Below are positions 25,302 to 37,474 of a stretch of DNA of 64,000 nt, piece after piece. Under the pieces are notes generated by a model. The model was not told the origin of the DNA. It searched no databases and saw nothing but the letters and a program-made list of their open reading frames with translations. Positions within the stretch are counted from its first letter, which is position 1. The number at the start of each line of letters is the position of its first letter. Source of the stretch: Tilletia caries (Eukaryota > Basidiomycota > Exobasidiomycetes > Tilletiales > Tilletiaceae); contig JALUTQ010000020.1 in assembly GCA_032718865.1 (NCBI GenBank), positions 496,001 to 560,000 on the forward strand, given 5' to 3'. A program made the translations under genes and the position numbers.

Positions 25302-27278
25302 TCAGCCAACGCCGTCGCATCCGACAAGGCCGCGCTTCGTCGCGCGCTCAGCCGCAAGCTTGTCGAATGCTGCCGTAGGATGATCCGCCGGAAGCATGCC
25401 ACGACGAAATTCTTCGACATCGCCCATGCCGGCCTGAGCAGCCTCGTCCGCCTTGGCACGAGTCAGATCGGCCACTTCGCGGGTGAGGATTCGACGCTGG
25501 GCGGCAGCGCGGGAGCCGGCGAGCTGGACGGCCTCGAGGAGCTCTGCCGAGGGGATGCTCTTGCCCGCGGTCGCTCCTTCGTTGGCGAGCTCGGCACGGT
25601 CCAAGGCGGTGAAGTCCTCGTAGGATTGTTCGAGGAAGGAGAGAACAAGAGAAAGGTTGTGGGGCAGGTAGCGAAGGATCGGCGACCCTCCGGTAGCGAG
25701 AGTATAATCAGACTTGCTCGTGATGTACGCCTTAGTGAAGCGCCAGTGCCTGTCACGGAACTCGCGGTTCTGGTCGAGAAGCAAGATGTACAGAGCTGAA
25801 GACGAGAATGAATCGGTTTAGCTTATGGGCACACCTCTTGAAGACCCAGTGTCTACCACACGTCCGGACTCACCTTTTGCACGAGCACTCTTGCTGCCGT
25901 CCATGGCGTAGGAGCGGACTCCGATGTCCTTCGCACGGTGCTCGACCATGGTGAGGAACTCGCGCTGGTTGCGTGGACGGTACGAGCGGAAGTTGCGCAG
26001 CATGGCCGTCAATTCATTGTTCGGGAAGTGGGCCGTGATCTCGAGCAGGTTGTCGAGCGAAGGGATGAGAGAGTCATTGGCTCCAGATTCCCCAGGGAAG
26101 GCCATCGCTCCCTCGGAAACACCCTCATACACCACGCCTTCTGGGAACATGGCGTTCATCTTCTTCGGTCCGGAGCCGAAGATGAAGGTGCGGAACTTGA
26201 GGTAGTCGTTCGGCTTCGACTTGGCCCACATGGTCTCCATCGTCTCGTTGATGCGACGATAGGCGAGAAGAAGCTTCTCAAGAGCATGCTCCAGTGCTGG
26301 AACATTCTTTTGCTCCACGGCCCGCATGGTATCCTCGACACCCGATACGACAGCGCCAGAGTGGGCAAGCATGTGGACGTGAACCAAGATGAACCCAGCC
26401 TCAGATCCCTGAGCGTCTTCAAAGGCGCGGATGAGTTCCATGTTATCGTAATGCCACTTGCCGGCATCACTTTTGAACGTTTCGGACTTGAGGCGGAAGT
26501 TGGACAGAGCGTAACTTGAGGCGTACTCCTGCGGGACCGGACACGAGTTGATCAGTCTTCGATGTCTGCAAAGTCTTCGATGCAAAAACATACCATGTAA
26601 GGAGCATGACCAAGCCTATCGGCGAGGGCACAAAGAGGGACAGCGAGCTGGGCTGGCAGAACACCGCGTCCCGGGCCGTACTTGCCCGTGGCGCGGAAGG
26701 CCTGGTCAGTCGGCTCAAGCAGGTAGGCCGAGGTGAGGAAGCAGTAGTCCCTGAACAGGGCATTGAGCAGCCTAGCATCTGCATCGGGGTCCTTGGCTGC
26801 CTGAATGGCGAAAGCCGAGTCGTGCTCAGAGACACTGAGCTCGTCGAGCACGGCGGGACCCAGGTCGCCAGTTGCGAGCAGACCGGAGCTGCCGTCGGGC
26901 TGGTGAATCGTCATGCGCTGGAGGAGCGACTCGAGCTTGCTGAAGCGGTCGGGAAGCTGGGCCATGGGTTCGAAGCGGGGCAGGAAGCCACGCTGGCGGC
27001 TGCGGAAGAAAGGAGGAGGAATCAGTGGGTGCTGAGGATATCCGCGTTCCAGGTATGCATGCCTCTCACCTGATCACAAAGGCGGGCAGAGTATTGATAG
27101 CTGCCTTGTCGCCGGATTTGACTGGAGCGAGGTCCTCGAGCAGGTAAGGTTCCTGGGCCTGATGACCATTCACGATAGGGATTGCTGTTGTAGCGCTGGC
27201 TAAGTGACGAGTGCCGCCAGCAAAGGAAGGGCGGAGGATCCGGCTAACCGCCAGTTGGTTTACCTTTTTGAGAAACAT
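25302..27278 (-). CDS. Indoleamine 2,3-dioxygenase family protein with atypical heme-ligand position
   Basis: IDO enzymes open the indole ring of tryptophan as the first step of kynurenine/NAD synthesis (BNA2 in yeast). Exons are 27278-27070, 26999-26594, 26528-25874 and 25795-25302, giving 587 aa. Family landmarks in order: LPAQLAVPLCALADRLG, the long helix region with GFILVHVHMLAHSG, FRTFIFG, EGVVYEGV, GESGANDSLIPSLDNLL, RSYRPRNQREFL, and DRHWRFTKAYI. In IDO the segment aligned to RPRNQREFL is PPAHRNFL-like and its His binds the heme iron. Here Gln393 (25967-25965) occupies that position. The first ~35 residues (MFLKKVNQLAVSRILRPSF) look like a mitochondrial presequence, which is unusual for IDO. 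Fold assignment is confident; tryptophan dioxygenase activity is doubtful. Confidence 0.8.
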
Positions 27279-27858
27279 CGGTGTTGTTCCGTGCTGAGGA
27301 AAACGGTGAGGGATGAGGAAAGGGGCAGCAGAAGGGTGAAGAGAGGGAGAGAGGGAGGCGGGAGGGGAGAGTGGGGAGCAGAGTCAGCATCTCTTATCAG
27401 TGCTTCAACCTTCCGTGCGCGCTGAGATCCATCCGAGACCAGGCGCGGATAGCCGGCCGCTCTCTGTTCTCATCTCTGCTGATACTGAATTCTGGCACAA
27501 GTCCGCCCGTCTGCATCGTCTCATCCATGGTCGGGGGGAGGCCCGTTTGCCAGGCAGGAGGTGTTGCGGCGGAAGGCCCAGGACTTTCTATTCCAGCGGT
27601 GTGAGGTTTTTACCAGCGAAACTCCGCGTGTGTGTCTGCGGGAATATCCGGAACGCCCAAACGCGTCTCATTAATCGCGTCGCGTCGCGTCCACACGCGG
27701 CGCGAAATTCGGAGCGTTGGGTGGAAGGAGAGAAAGATGGCAGGAGCAACACGCACAAGGCACAACACCTGGACGCCTGAACGACCACACCACCAGACTC
27801 GGCCTCCCCGAGCATTCGCAACAGCAGCACTATAAGCTACGCTCCAGCTCATCGCACC
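27279..27858. promoter_or_regulatory. Divergent promoter region IDO-like / POL2
   Basis: A 580-base gap between divergent starts. GCG-rich words such as CGCGTC cluster at 27660-27700, including GTCGCGTCGCGTC. These resemble the MluI-type (ACGCGT) elements of fungal S-phase genes but are not an exact match. Confidence 0.3.
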
Positions 27859-30800
27859 ATGCCCGCACCGCGAACATTCGGGCTCACATCGTCCGGCCCA
27901 GGACGCGGAAGGGGCGGCAACAGCAGCGGCAGCGGCAGGGGCAGCTTTCGCCGAAGAGGAGGGCATACAGGAGCTAGCTCCTATTATGCCGGATCTTCAG
28001 CTCGCGACAACTCCACCAAGAATGCAGTCCGTGCCGCAGGAGTGAGCATGGCGCGCGCCGACGACGGCACGACGCTCGAGGAACGCTTCCAGACCGTCCA
28101 CACCCGGGACACCATCGATGTCGCTCTCGGCTTCGAACGACTCGAACATGGAGCGACGCAAGAAGCCTGGCTCGTCAACATGCACCCCACACTGCTCCGC
28201 GATGAGGATGGTGGCCACCCGACGGGCAAGAGTGCGGTCGACTTTTACTTTATTGACGACATTGGCTCCTCCTTCAAAGTCACACTTCCCTTCCAGCCAT
28301 ACTTCCTCATAGGCTGTCGGCCAGGCACCGAAACCTTCGTAGAAGAGTGGCTCAGAAGAAAGTACGGGCCCGAAACCACCAATGCACTGGCCTCAGTCGA
28401 ACGTATACGGAAGACGGACCTGAGCATGCCCAACCACCTGCTCGGCTACACTCGCACATATATCCGCCTCAACTTCCACAACGTTCACGATCTCCTCTCA
28501 GTACGGAGAGAACTCCTGCCTCTTGCTCAGGAGGGAGGCAAGCGACTCGATGCGGTCGACACCTACGCCGACGTTCTGTCCGCCGCAAATGGGTCCGGAG
28601 GGCCAGCCGTCGAAATTGGGATGGACGAGGACGACTATGTCTTTGGTGGTGAATCAAGAAACGACGGAGGATCTACAGCAGAAAGTTCCAAGGTGGCAGC
28701 ACGCGATCGTGCGAAACGTCTGGGTGCCGATCCCGAACGCTGCATCATTGACATTCGCGAGTACGATGTTCCATATTACTTGCGCGTCGCTATCGACATG
28801 AGTGAGTCCCCTCCCGTATTTACTTCCGAGGCCATTTTTAACGATATTTCATTATTAACATTTGATCTCTTTGCTTCAGACATACGAGTAGGACTGTGGT
28901 ACCGAGTCGAGTTGCCGTCCGCTTCCAACTCTCTCGCTCACCCTGCTCTCACACTCGTTCCGGACCGCGTCAAGCGTGCTGAGCCGGTAGTGCTCGCCTT
29001 CGATATTGAAACGACCAAGGCGCCACTGAAGTTCCCTGACGCTGAGCAGGACATTATCATGATGATCTCGTACATGATCGATGGACAGGGATTCCTCATC
29101 GTCAACAGGGAAATCGTTAGCGAAGACATTGATGATTTCGAATACAATCCGAAGGACGAGTACGAGGGTCCTTTCACTGTCTTCAACGAGGCGGACGAGG
29201 TAAGTTCTTTCTGTGCTTCACCTCCTTTGGCCAATCATTTTATAAACACTACTTGCGTCACTCTACAGCCCTCCCTCATCCGGAGGTTCTTCTCGCACAT
29301 TCAAGATGCCAAGCCCACCGTCGTTGCGACCTACAACGGTGACTCCTTCGATTTTCCTTTCGTAGAGACTCGAGCGCAGCTACACGGGATCAGCATGCTC
29401 AGTGAGATCGGGTTCAGCAAGGACAATGAAGGCGAATACAAGAGCACGCAAGCGGCTCACATGGACTGCTTCAGGTGAGCCTACACACCCGACAACACCT
29501 GTCGCAGCTTCCTCGATCTGATCATCCTTGTCTTTGTTTCAATAGATGGGTGAAGCGCGACTCCTACCTACCGCAGGGCAGTCAAGGTTTGAAGGCGGTG
29601 ACTGTCGCAAAGCTGGGTTACGACCCTATGGAGCTCGATCCAGAGCTGATGACACCGTGAGTCAATTGAGTTCTCAGGTTATGTTACCTAGTTCAACGCT
29701 AAAAGTAATCCTCTGGCGCGCAGATACGCGATCGAGCAACCACAAATCTTGGCTCAATACTCGGTATCCGACGCGGTGGCGACGTACTACCTCTACATGA
29801 AGTATGTGCACCCTTTCGTTTTCTCGCTATGCAACATCATTCCTCTCAATCCGGACGAGGTCCTGCGGAAAGGATCAGGAACTCTATGCGAGACGCTTTT
29901 GATGGTGAGTCCGCATCCCGGAGGCCTGGTAAAGGCAATCCAAGCGCTGACTTTGCTTCTGTATCCAGGTGCAAGCATATCAATCCGGAATTGTGATGCC
30001 AAACAGGCACGTTGATCCTGTCGGCAATACCTACGAGGGCCACCTTCTTGAGTCAGAGACCTATGTTGGTGGACACGTAGAGGCGCTCGAAGCTGGAGTG
30101 TTCAGAAGCGACATTCCGACACACTTCAAGCTCGAGCCGAAAGCTGTTCAGCAGGTGAGCAGTGGCACTCTGAAGCAACCTTGCGATACTGTGTTGACAT
30201 CGTCTTTCTCCTCTCAGCTCATCGACGACTTGGATTCCGCGCTCAAATTCAGTATCACTGAGGAGGGCCAACTGAAGCTGGATGACGTGACGAACTACGA
30301 CGAGGTCAAGTGTCAAATCCAGACAGCCCTTGAAACATTACGAGACAATCCGCTTCGGCAAGACAACCCTCTGATCTACCATTTGGACGTTGCGGCGATG
30401 TATCCAAACATCATGCTTTCCAACCGGCTGCAGCCGGACTCGATGGTAACGGAGGCAACGTGTGCCACATGCGACTATAACCGACCCGGAATGCAGTGCG
30501 ATCGTCGCATGGACTGGGCCTGGCGAGGCGAATTCTTCCCCGCCAAGCGCGACGAGCTCAACATGATCAAGCACGCTCTGGCCTCCGAAACATTCCCTCC
30601 AAGATGGGACGACGGACCTCGACGAAGCTTCCACGACCTGAGCCAAGCCGAACAAACCGCGTTGATCCACAAGCGTGTGGGCGACTACAGCCGAAAGGTC
30701 TACAAGAAGACTCACGAAACCAAGACGGTCGTCCGTCAGGCAATCGTGTGCCAAAGGGAAAATCCGTTCTACATCGACACGGTGCGCGACTTTCGAGATC

Positions 30801-33800
30801 GGCGATACGAATACAAAGGTCTGCACAAGACTTGGAAGAAGAACCTCGACGCGGCGGCGGGTCCGGACGGGTCCCTGGCCGACGTGATGGAAGCCAAGAA
30901 GATGATCGTGCTCTACGACTCCCTCCAGCTGGCTCACAAGTGTATTCTGAACAGTTTCTACGGCTACGTGATGCGAAAGGGAGCGCGCTGGTTCTCGATG
31001 GAGATGGCTGGTATCACCTGCCTGACCGGTGCGAAGATCATCCAGATGGCCAAAGACCTCGTCGACAAGATTGGACGACCGCTCGAGCTCGACACGGACG
31101 GAATCTGGTGCATGTTACCGGGAGCTTTCCCCGAGGACTTCAAATTTGAGACGAAGGGCGGGAAGAAGTTCGGCATCTCCTACCCCTGCACGATGCTGAA
31201 TCACCTCGTGCACGAGCGCTTCACCAATCATCAGTACCACGATCTCGCCAACAAGGAAACGGGCGAGTACAAGGTGCACAGCGAGAACTCGATCTTCTTC
31301 GAGCTGGATGGGCCATACCGCGCCATGATCTTGCCGTCCAGCAAAGAAGAGGACAAGCTGCTCAAGAAGCGATACGCTGTGTTCAACCCGGACGGCTCTC
31401 TAGCCGAACTGAAAGGCTTCGAAGTGAAGCGACGCGGCGAGCTGCAACTCATCAAGGACTTCCAGAAGCAGATCTTCTCCAAATTCCTGATGGGCGAAAC
31501 ACTGGTCGAATGCTACGCGGCCGTGGCGAAGGTTGCCGATCAATGGCTGGACGTGCTTTATTCGAAAGGATCGACATTGCACGACCGGGAGCTCATCGAT
31601 CTTATTGGCGAGAACAAGAGCATGAGTAAGACGTTGCTCGAGTACGGTTCGCAAAAGTCGACGGCCATCACGACGGCAAAGCGACTGGCAGAAGTGCTGG
31701 GAGCGCAAATGGTGAAGGATAAGGGCTTGGCCTGTAAGTTCATCATCTCAGCGAAACCACACGGTGCTCCGGTCACGGAGCGTGCTGTGCCCCTTGCGCT
31801 CTTCTCAGCCGAGGAGAGCGTGAAGCATCATTACTTGCGCCGCTTTCTCAAGGACCAAAGTTTGACCGACTTCAATTTGCGGAGCATCCTAGACTGGAAC
31901 TACTACATCGAACGATTCGCCGGCGTCATTCAGAAGCTGATCACCATTCCGGCGGCGATGCAGAAGGTGCCCAACCCCGTGCCTCGAGTCCGACATCCCG
32001 AATGGCTGTTCAAGCGCATCACACAGAAGGAGGACAAGTTCAAGCAACGCAACATCTCCGACCTCTTCGCTCAGCAACGTGCCAAGCAGCTGGAGAATGG
32101 CATCGTCGGGGAGACGCAAGAAGAAACGGAAGCGAGGCTTACTGTTGAGCGGGAAGCGCGTGCGGAGAAGAAGCGTGCGGAGGCTGAGGCAGTTCGCCTT
32201 GCGGAAGAGGCTGAACTCAATCAGACGCCACCACCACTACAGGAGTACTCGGGTTGGGTTGCGGTGGTGAAGAAGCGTTGGAGAAAGCGGATTGCGGATC
32301 GGCAAGAGGAGTTGAGGCAGCTTGGTGGACCGATGCAAAAGGTCGGCAAGGGCCGCATGGCCACGATGATCAGTCGACGAACTGCGAGTATGGCGTCAGC
32401 AAGATGGGACATTGTCCAAATTACGCCAGGATCGCGACCGGGCGAATATCGCTTCTGGGTCATGGTCGACGATCAACTGCAGAGTCTTCGCTTGCTGGTA
32501 CCCCGCGAGTTCTACATCAACTTCAAGTCGCAACCACAGCCTGGCCTTTTCAAGGAGGAGTACCAGGTCGAGAGTGTTGTCAAGACGCTGCCCCGAGGTG
32601 CAACCTGCCGGCACCTTTATCGCGTCACAGTGCCGGAGGACCAGTATCTTGAGGATGAAGTCTATTTCTCGGCGATCATCAACAACCCGAACATCGAGGG
32701 CGTCTACGAGATGCAGGTCCCACTTGACGTGAGAGCGCTGATCAAGCTTGGGTCTTCGTGCGCCATCGACCCAGCTCGACCGATCAAGCTCGGCCAAGCT
32801 CTCGACTCTGGTTTCCCGCTCAGCTCCCTGCAGAAGTCGCCTCTGAGTGCAATGAGCAAGCGCCGATACATGAACCAGGGCGCCAACATTCGCTACTTCT
32901 ACCTCTACCACGCCAACAGGGATGGTCGACACCTCTTCGGTCTCTTTGGCCCGGAGGGCGAGGCAAAAATCCACGTCGTCGATGCTTCTGAGCTCAGACA
33001 GGTCCCAAACCTCGAGAACATGTACGCGGATCGCATTGCGAACATGCGCGAGAAGGGCAAGATTGTGGACGGAGAAGGTGTCTTCGAGTACCAAGACTCC
33101 CTCCAGATCACCTTCAAGGTGCACCCTTCGGCCACTCGGGCATTCAAGGCCTTGGCCAAGGACCTGACAGCGCTCCGGACCGTGCGTCAGACGGCAGCCC
33201 TGCTCGCGATCTGCACGTCAAAGCCTCAATCCTACTACGAGCAGAACATTGGAAACGCTGTCCAAGAGTTCCCGATGCTGTCGATTCACGCCGCCCGCGC
33301 CGAAGATGATCTGCCGGCGCTCAACTGGCAGCTGTACAGCGTTCGTCGGATGTTCAACTGCTACTTCCGCACCAGTGTCTGGCTTGAACGCTGGTTCGAC
33401 CTCGCCGAGCATCTTGACGTTCCCGTCTGCAACTTGGAGCGAGACTTTGCGCTGTTTGGTGCCGATCTTGACTTTGCTCGACGGCTCCAGAAGCATGACA
33501 TGGTTTTGTGGTGGAGTCGCACGCCTGCGCCGGACCTTGGCGGACGGGAAGAGGACTCGGTCTCGCAGCAACGATGGGACGGACAGGAGACACTGGAAGT
33601 GTCGCATCCAGGCTGCTACTCCAACGTCACCTTCGAGGTCAGCCTTGGCGACCTTGCTCTGAACGCAGTCCTGCAGTCCGGTGTGGTCAACGAGCTGGAG
33701 GGAAGCGGAACCGGATCGATGGCGTTCGATGCCGCTTCACACACTCTGGACGAGTACAGCAAGGGTACGGTGAACACGTCCGTCTCGCTCGGCGACTCCG

Positions 33801-35227
33801 TCTTGACGTCGCAGCTGTTCATGGCGGTGAAGGCCATGGTGCGGGGATGGTACGGCGACAAGGTGCGGGGGAAGCAGTCCTTCTCGGCGCTCTTGGCCGA
33901 CAACTTCTGGCGATGGGCATCGAATGCGGCCTCAGCCTTGTTCGAGCCAGCTCTTCAGCGCTTCCTCCACGGACTGATGCGTAAGGTGCTACTGCAGCTC
34001 CTGGCAGAGTTCAAGAGGCTAGGGACGAGCATTGTGTACGCAAGCTTCAACCGCATCTTCCTGCTCACAAACAAGCCTACGGCAGGGAGTGCGGCTGCGT
34101 ACGGTCGCTACCTGATGAGTGCAGTCACTTCGCGCGAGCTCTTCAAGCACCTCACGCTCGACATCGTGCACTACTGGGAGTACCTGCTTTGGCTCGATGT
34201 GGCCAACTTTGGAGGCGTTATCTCCGCAGATCCCGACCAGCTCGAGCTGAGCGAACGCTTCGACATCGAGATGAACTGGAACATCCAGGTCTTCTTGCCT
34301 CCGGTCCTCCAGCCTCGATTCAGCTCGATCATCGGTAGCTACATCTACCAACTGCACGAGAACAAGCGCAAGGCGACTGACCTGTTCGACCGCATGCCTT
34401 TGCGTATGGTGCAGGAGCAGACAGCCAATGGAGCTACAACTGCGACTGGTCTGGGCGAGACGGAGGTTGGTGGCCTGGCCGATGCTGTGGAGCCAGTCAA
34501 GTCGAAGGAGGAACAGTTTGCGCGGGATCTCATCAACCACACGATGACACGGAAGCTGCTCAAGACGGTGCACGATATCCAGCAAGAGTACGATGTCGCC
34601 CGGCCGTTCTTCGAATCGGACCCTCAGTCGCTTGCGACGTGGTCGTTCCCTCAACTCCCTGGATCACACCTGAAACTGCGGAGTCCAACGCTCGAGTTCA
34701 TCAAGAACGTTTGCGCCGTGTTGAGCCTGGGTGGCGGTGCACTGGCGAGCGAGGTGCAGATCTGCAAGCGCAATCTGCTCGATCTGATCGGCGTCCGAGA
34801 ATTCGCGCCCGAGGCGGAGTGGCGAAACCCGTGTGAGCCCTTCAAGCTCGGACTCGTCATTTGCGAGTTCTGCAACGACGACCGATCGATGGACCTCTGT
34901 CGGGACGCCGACTTGTTGAACGGGAACACGGAATGGCGGTGCAGCAAGTGCGACTTCCCCTATGACCGCGCCGCCATCGAGGCGCGTCTGATCGACGTGC
35001 TGAATGGCTACCTGAGCTCGTTTGCTCTCCAGGATCTGCGATGCATGCGCTGTGGGATGATTCGGGCCGATAATATGGGCGAGCGATGCTCGTGCTCGGG
35101 TGGATGGGGGCTCGTCACGACGCGGCGCGAGGCCGTCCATAAGATCCGGGCGTTGGGCACGATCGCGACCTGGCACGGCTTCGAGACACTCAAGATGACG
35201 GTCGATCAGGTCTTGGAGCTGGTTTGA
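27859..35227 (+). CDS. POL2: DNA polymerase epsilon catalytic subunit
   Basis: This is the leading-strand replicative polymerase. Exons are 27859-28801, 28880-29199, 29269-29474, 29546-29656, 29724-29904, 29969-30154 and 30218-35227, giving 2318 aa. The proofreading exonuclease has FDIETTK (~357), [12 protein letters not shown] (~441) and [13 protein letters not shown]. The polymerase has motif [19 protein letters not shown] (~706), motif [12 protein letters not shown] (~893) and motif [10 protein letters not shown] (~940). The inactive second polymerase module follows. The C-terminal cysteine clusters [13 protein letters not shown]...CSKC and CMRCGMI...CSC (from ~2198) bind metal and the small subunits. 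All catalytic acidic residues are present. Six short introns lie in the first 2.4 kb, and the remaining 5 kb is one exon. The Gly/Arg-rich N-terminus is variable in the family. Confidence 0.97.
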
Positions 35228-35736
35228 GGGGAGAAGGGGGGTGTCGATACTTTGGGGCCTGGGTGCCATTCTGCAACTATTACTCGTGTACATTTCTCAT
35301 TGCTCATTCGTTCTTCTCCTTGCAATCACGTCGTCTTCATCCTATTGCTTGCCGTCGTCGTCATCTTGCTCGCCGTCGTCAAGATGGTGTCGTTCCTATT
35401 CGTCCTTAAGGCCATCAACTCGAACCTTCTACCTGGCGCCAACGCTTTGGGGACCATCATGGCTGCCGACGATGGCTGGATTGCGGCGCTCGTCCTGCTT
35501 GACACCAAGAACGCGAAGGTTGAGGGCGAGCAATGCAAGCTGAGGGAGGCAGAGAGACACTGACAAACGAAGCAGGAAGCACTCAGACGTGAAAATTGGA
35601 GGTGGAGAGCTTACAAAGCTGCGTGGATTGCGATGATCAACTTGGTTTGAGAGAGACACATTGGGAGGGAATCAAGCTACAAAGGTATTTGGTTGGATCG
35701 AGTCAAGGGGAAAAGAACAGGAGAGTGTTCGGGTTT
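35228..35736. other. Convergent 3' region POL2/HSP9-12
   Basis: No supported gene. A 59-codon plus-strand frame from ATG 35384 (MVSFLFVLKAINSNLL...) is open but has no recognisable family and probably lies in untranslated sequence. Confidence 0.5.
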
Positions 35737-36075
35737 TCAAGCCTTGGTGTTGGAGTTGCCGAGGCCGAGGGTGTCCTTGACGGAGTCGACGATGGAGCCC
35801 TGGTTCTGGTTGGAGTTACCGGAAACGGAGTCACCGATCTTCTGGGTGGTGGACTTCTCCGACTGGGGCTGTGCGGAGGAGGCGAGGGAGTCGAGCTTCT
35901 CCTTGCCCTGCTCAACGAAAGACTTCTGGGAGTCGGGCTTGACGTTGGAAGCGAGCTGGTCGGAAATGTCGCGGCGGCCAGTGTCAGACCTGTGAGAGGA
36001 GGGGAGGGAAGAAGGGACTTGGTGAGTATGAAGCTATGAGGGGTGAGGAGAGCAGATGAAGGAGAAGACTCACAT
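35737..36075 (-). CDS. HSP12: HSP9/HSP12-family stress protein; start codon split by an intron
   Basis: HSP9/HSP12 are small hydrophilic proteins, induced by stress and stationary phase, that associate with membranes. The CDS is 36075-36074 joined to 35989-35737, giving 84 aa. The protein begins MSDTGRRDISDQL, then KPDSQKSFVEQGKEKLDSLA and QPQSEKSTTQKIGDSVSG, and ends DSVKDTLGLGN. The MSD.GR(K/R)D start and the repeated P(D/Q)S(Q/E)KS segments are diagnostic. The first exon contributes only AT of the initiation codon. Intron 36073-35990 has clean GTGAGT and CACAG signals, and G completes ATG. No other nearby ATG gives the family N-terminus. The leader contains a GT microsatellite (about 36117-36146). 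Confidence 0.9.
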
Positions 36076-36113
36076 GTTGAAGATTGGATTGGTTGGGGGT
36101 GAAGGTGGGGAAG

Positions 36114-36116
<3 letters not shown>

Positions 36117-36146
<30 letters not shown>
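36117..36146. repeat. GT dinucleotide microsatellite
   Basis: About 15 GT units upstream of HSP12. Confidence 0.9.
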
Positions 36147-36148
<2 letters not shown>

Positions 36149-37474
36149 AAGATGTGTGTGGTGAGGGAAATCAGAAGGAAGGGGAGTGGGCGAACCAGCC
36201 TCTCTTTATAGCTTTTCGGAAGGCCCTTGTCTGCCGTATGCCCCAGGAGCGCCGCGCCGCCTTCCCCTCCGCACCGTCGCACAGTCGTACAGCGGAGAAC
36301 TGCTGCAGATCCTGCCAGAAGCACAGATCAAGGCACTGGAGCACAGAGACGTGTATGCCCAGCACTGAGATGGAAGATGTGACGACGACTGATGATCGAT
36401 GATGACATTCTGATCTGTCTTTCCCACCGATTGAACCCTGTACGGCGTTGGGACCAGACACTGGCAGGCCGCCTCACGCCTCATCCTGTCAGTTGTCACA
36501 TGACGCCTATAACGCCTTGTGCGTCATGGTTGTTTGCCTTTTGGACCCTGGTCTCCGCTATATCTGAAGCTGGGCGCTCCTTCTGATGCCGGATGCACCC
36601 TGCTGAGTGGATGACACAAAGGCAGGCCTTGGTTGAGCTTGGTTCGTGCTTCACAGGCGGGGGGCCGCCAGGCTCTGCGAGGAACCGTTTCCTTTCCAGT
36701 GAGCGGTGAGCGGCCAGTATTAGTCAAACGCTCGCGAGCTCCAAGCAGCTCGTTCAATCGTCACCTTCAACTTCACTCTGTCCATGCATGACGCTGGAGA
36801 CCCTCACAGGAACGGAGGACCGTGCGCGTGCACTGTGCGGGGTTTGTTCGAAGACTGAAGCGCATGAGATCATGGGATGTTGCGGTAGTACACACGCATA
36901 AGATGTGCACAGCCTCTTCGCAAAAGGCCGCCGCGCGATGGTGGAAGAGAAGTGTGTTCGGCCTGAGCGGCAAGTGCGTAACTCCCTCAACGCCTCAACG
37001 CTTGGAGACTCTGGATCCGTCGACCGCCTGACCTCCAGATTTTCTCACCTCACACTTCTCATGCTCATTTTTCATAAGCGCATCGACCGCTCACCGGTGG
37101 CCGGCTCAACGCCTCTGACACGTCGCAGCCTCGTGCCTCATTCTCATCAAGTGCTTTACACCCGTCATGATGGCATGGATTCGAATCCCTCAATCCCGGA
37201 TGCAGCGATGGGGAAGATGCATGGTGCACGGATGGTGTTTGTGGAAGAACAACGACGTCATGAGAATTTCATTCCCCGCGTCCGGTGTTCGGGAACGTCG
37301 ATCGCCCGAGTTCCGAAACCTAAATAGGACGCCTCACGAAAACGCCACAAACGAGGAGCGGATAAACCACTGAACAAAGGGGAGCAGATCGTGGGAAATG
37401 CGGCGTTCCTCGACCATAAACGTGGAGCCGCTGAGGAAGTGAGAAGAGAGGAAAACCTGAAGCCAGAAGGCACA
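36147..37474. other. Gene-free region between HSP12 and MRM2
   Basis: About 1.3 kb that should hold the HSP12 promoter and MRM2 upstream region. I find no convincing coding frame, tRNA or repeat. Confidence 0.5.

Noticed and set aside
35384..35563. 59-codon ORF between POL2 and HSP12
   Set aside because: No recognisable family and located where both genes should have 3' untranslated sequence.
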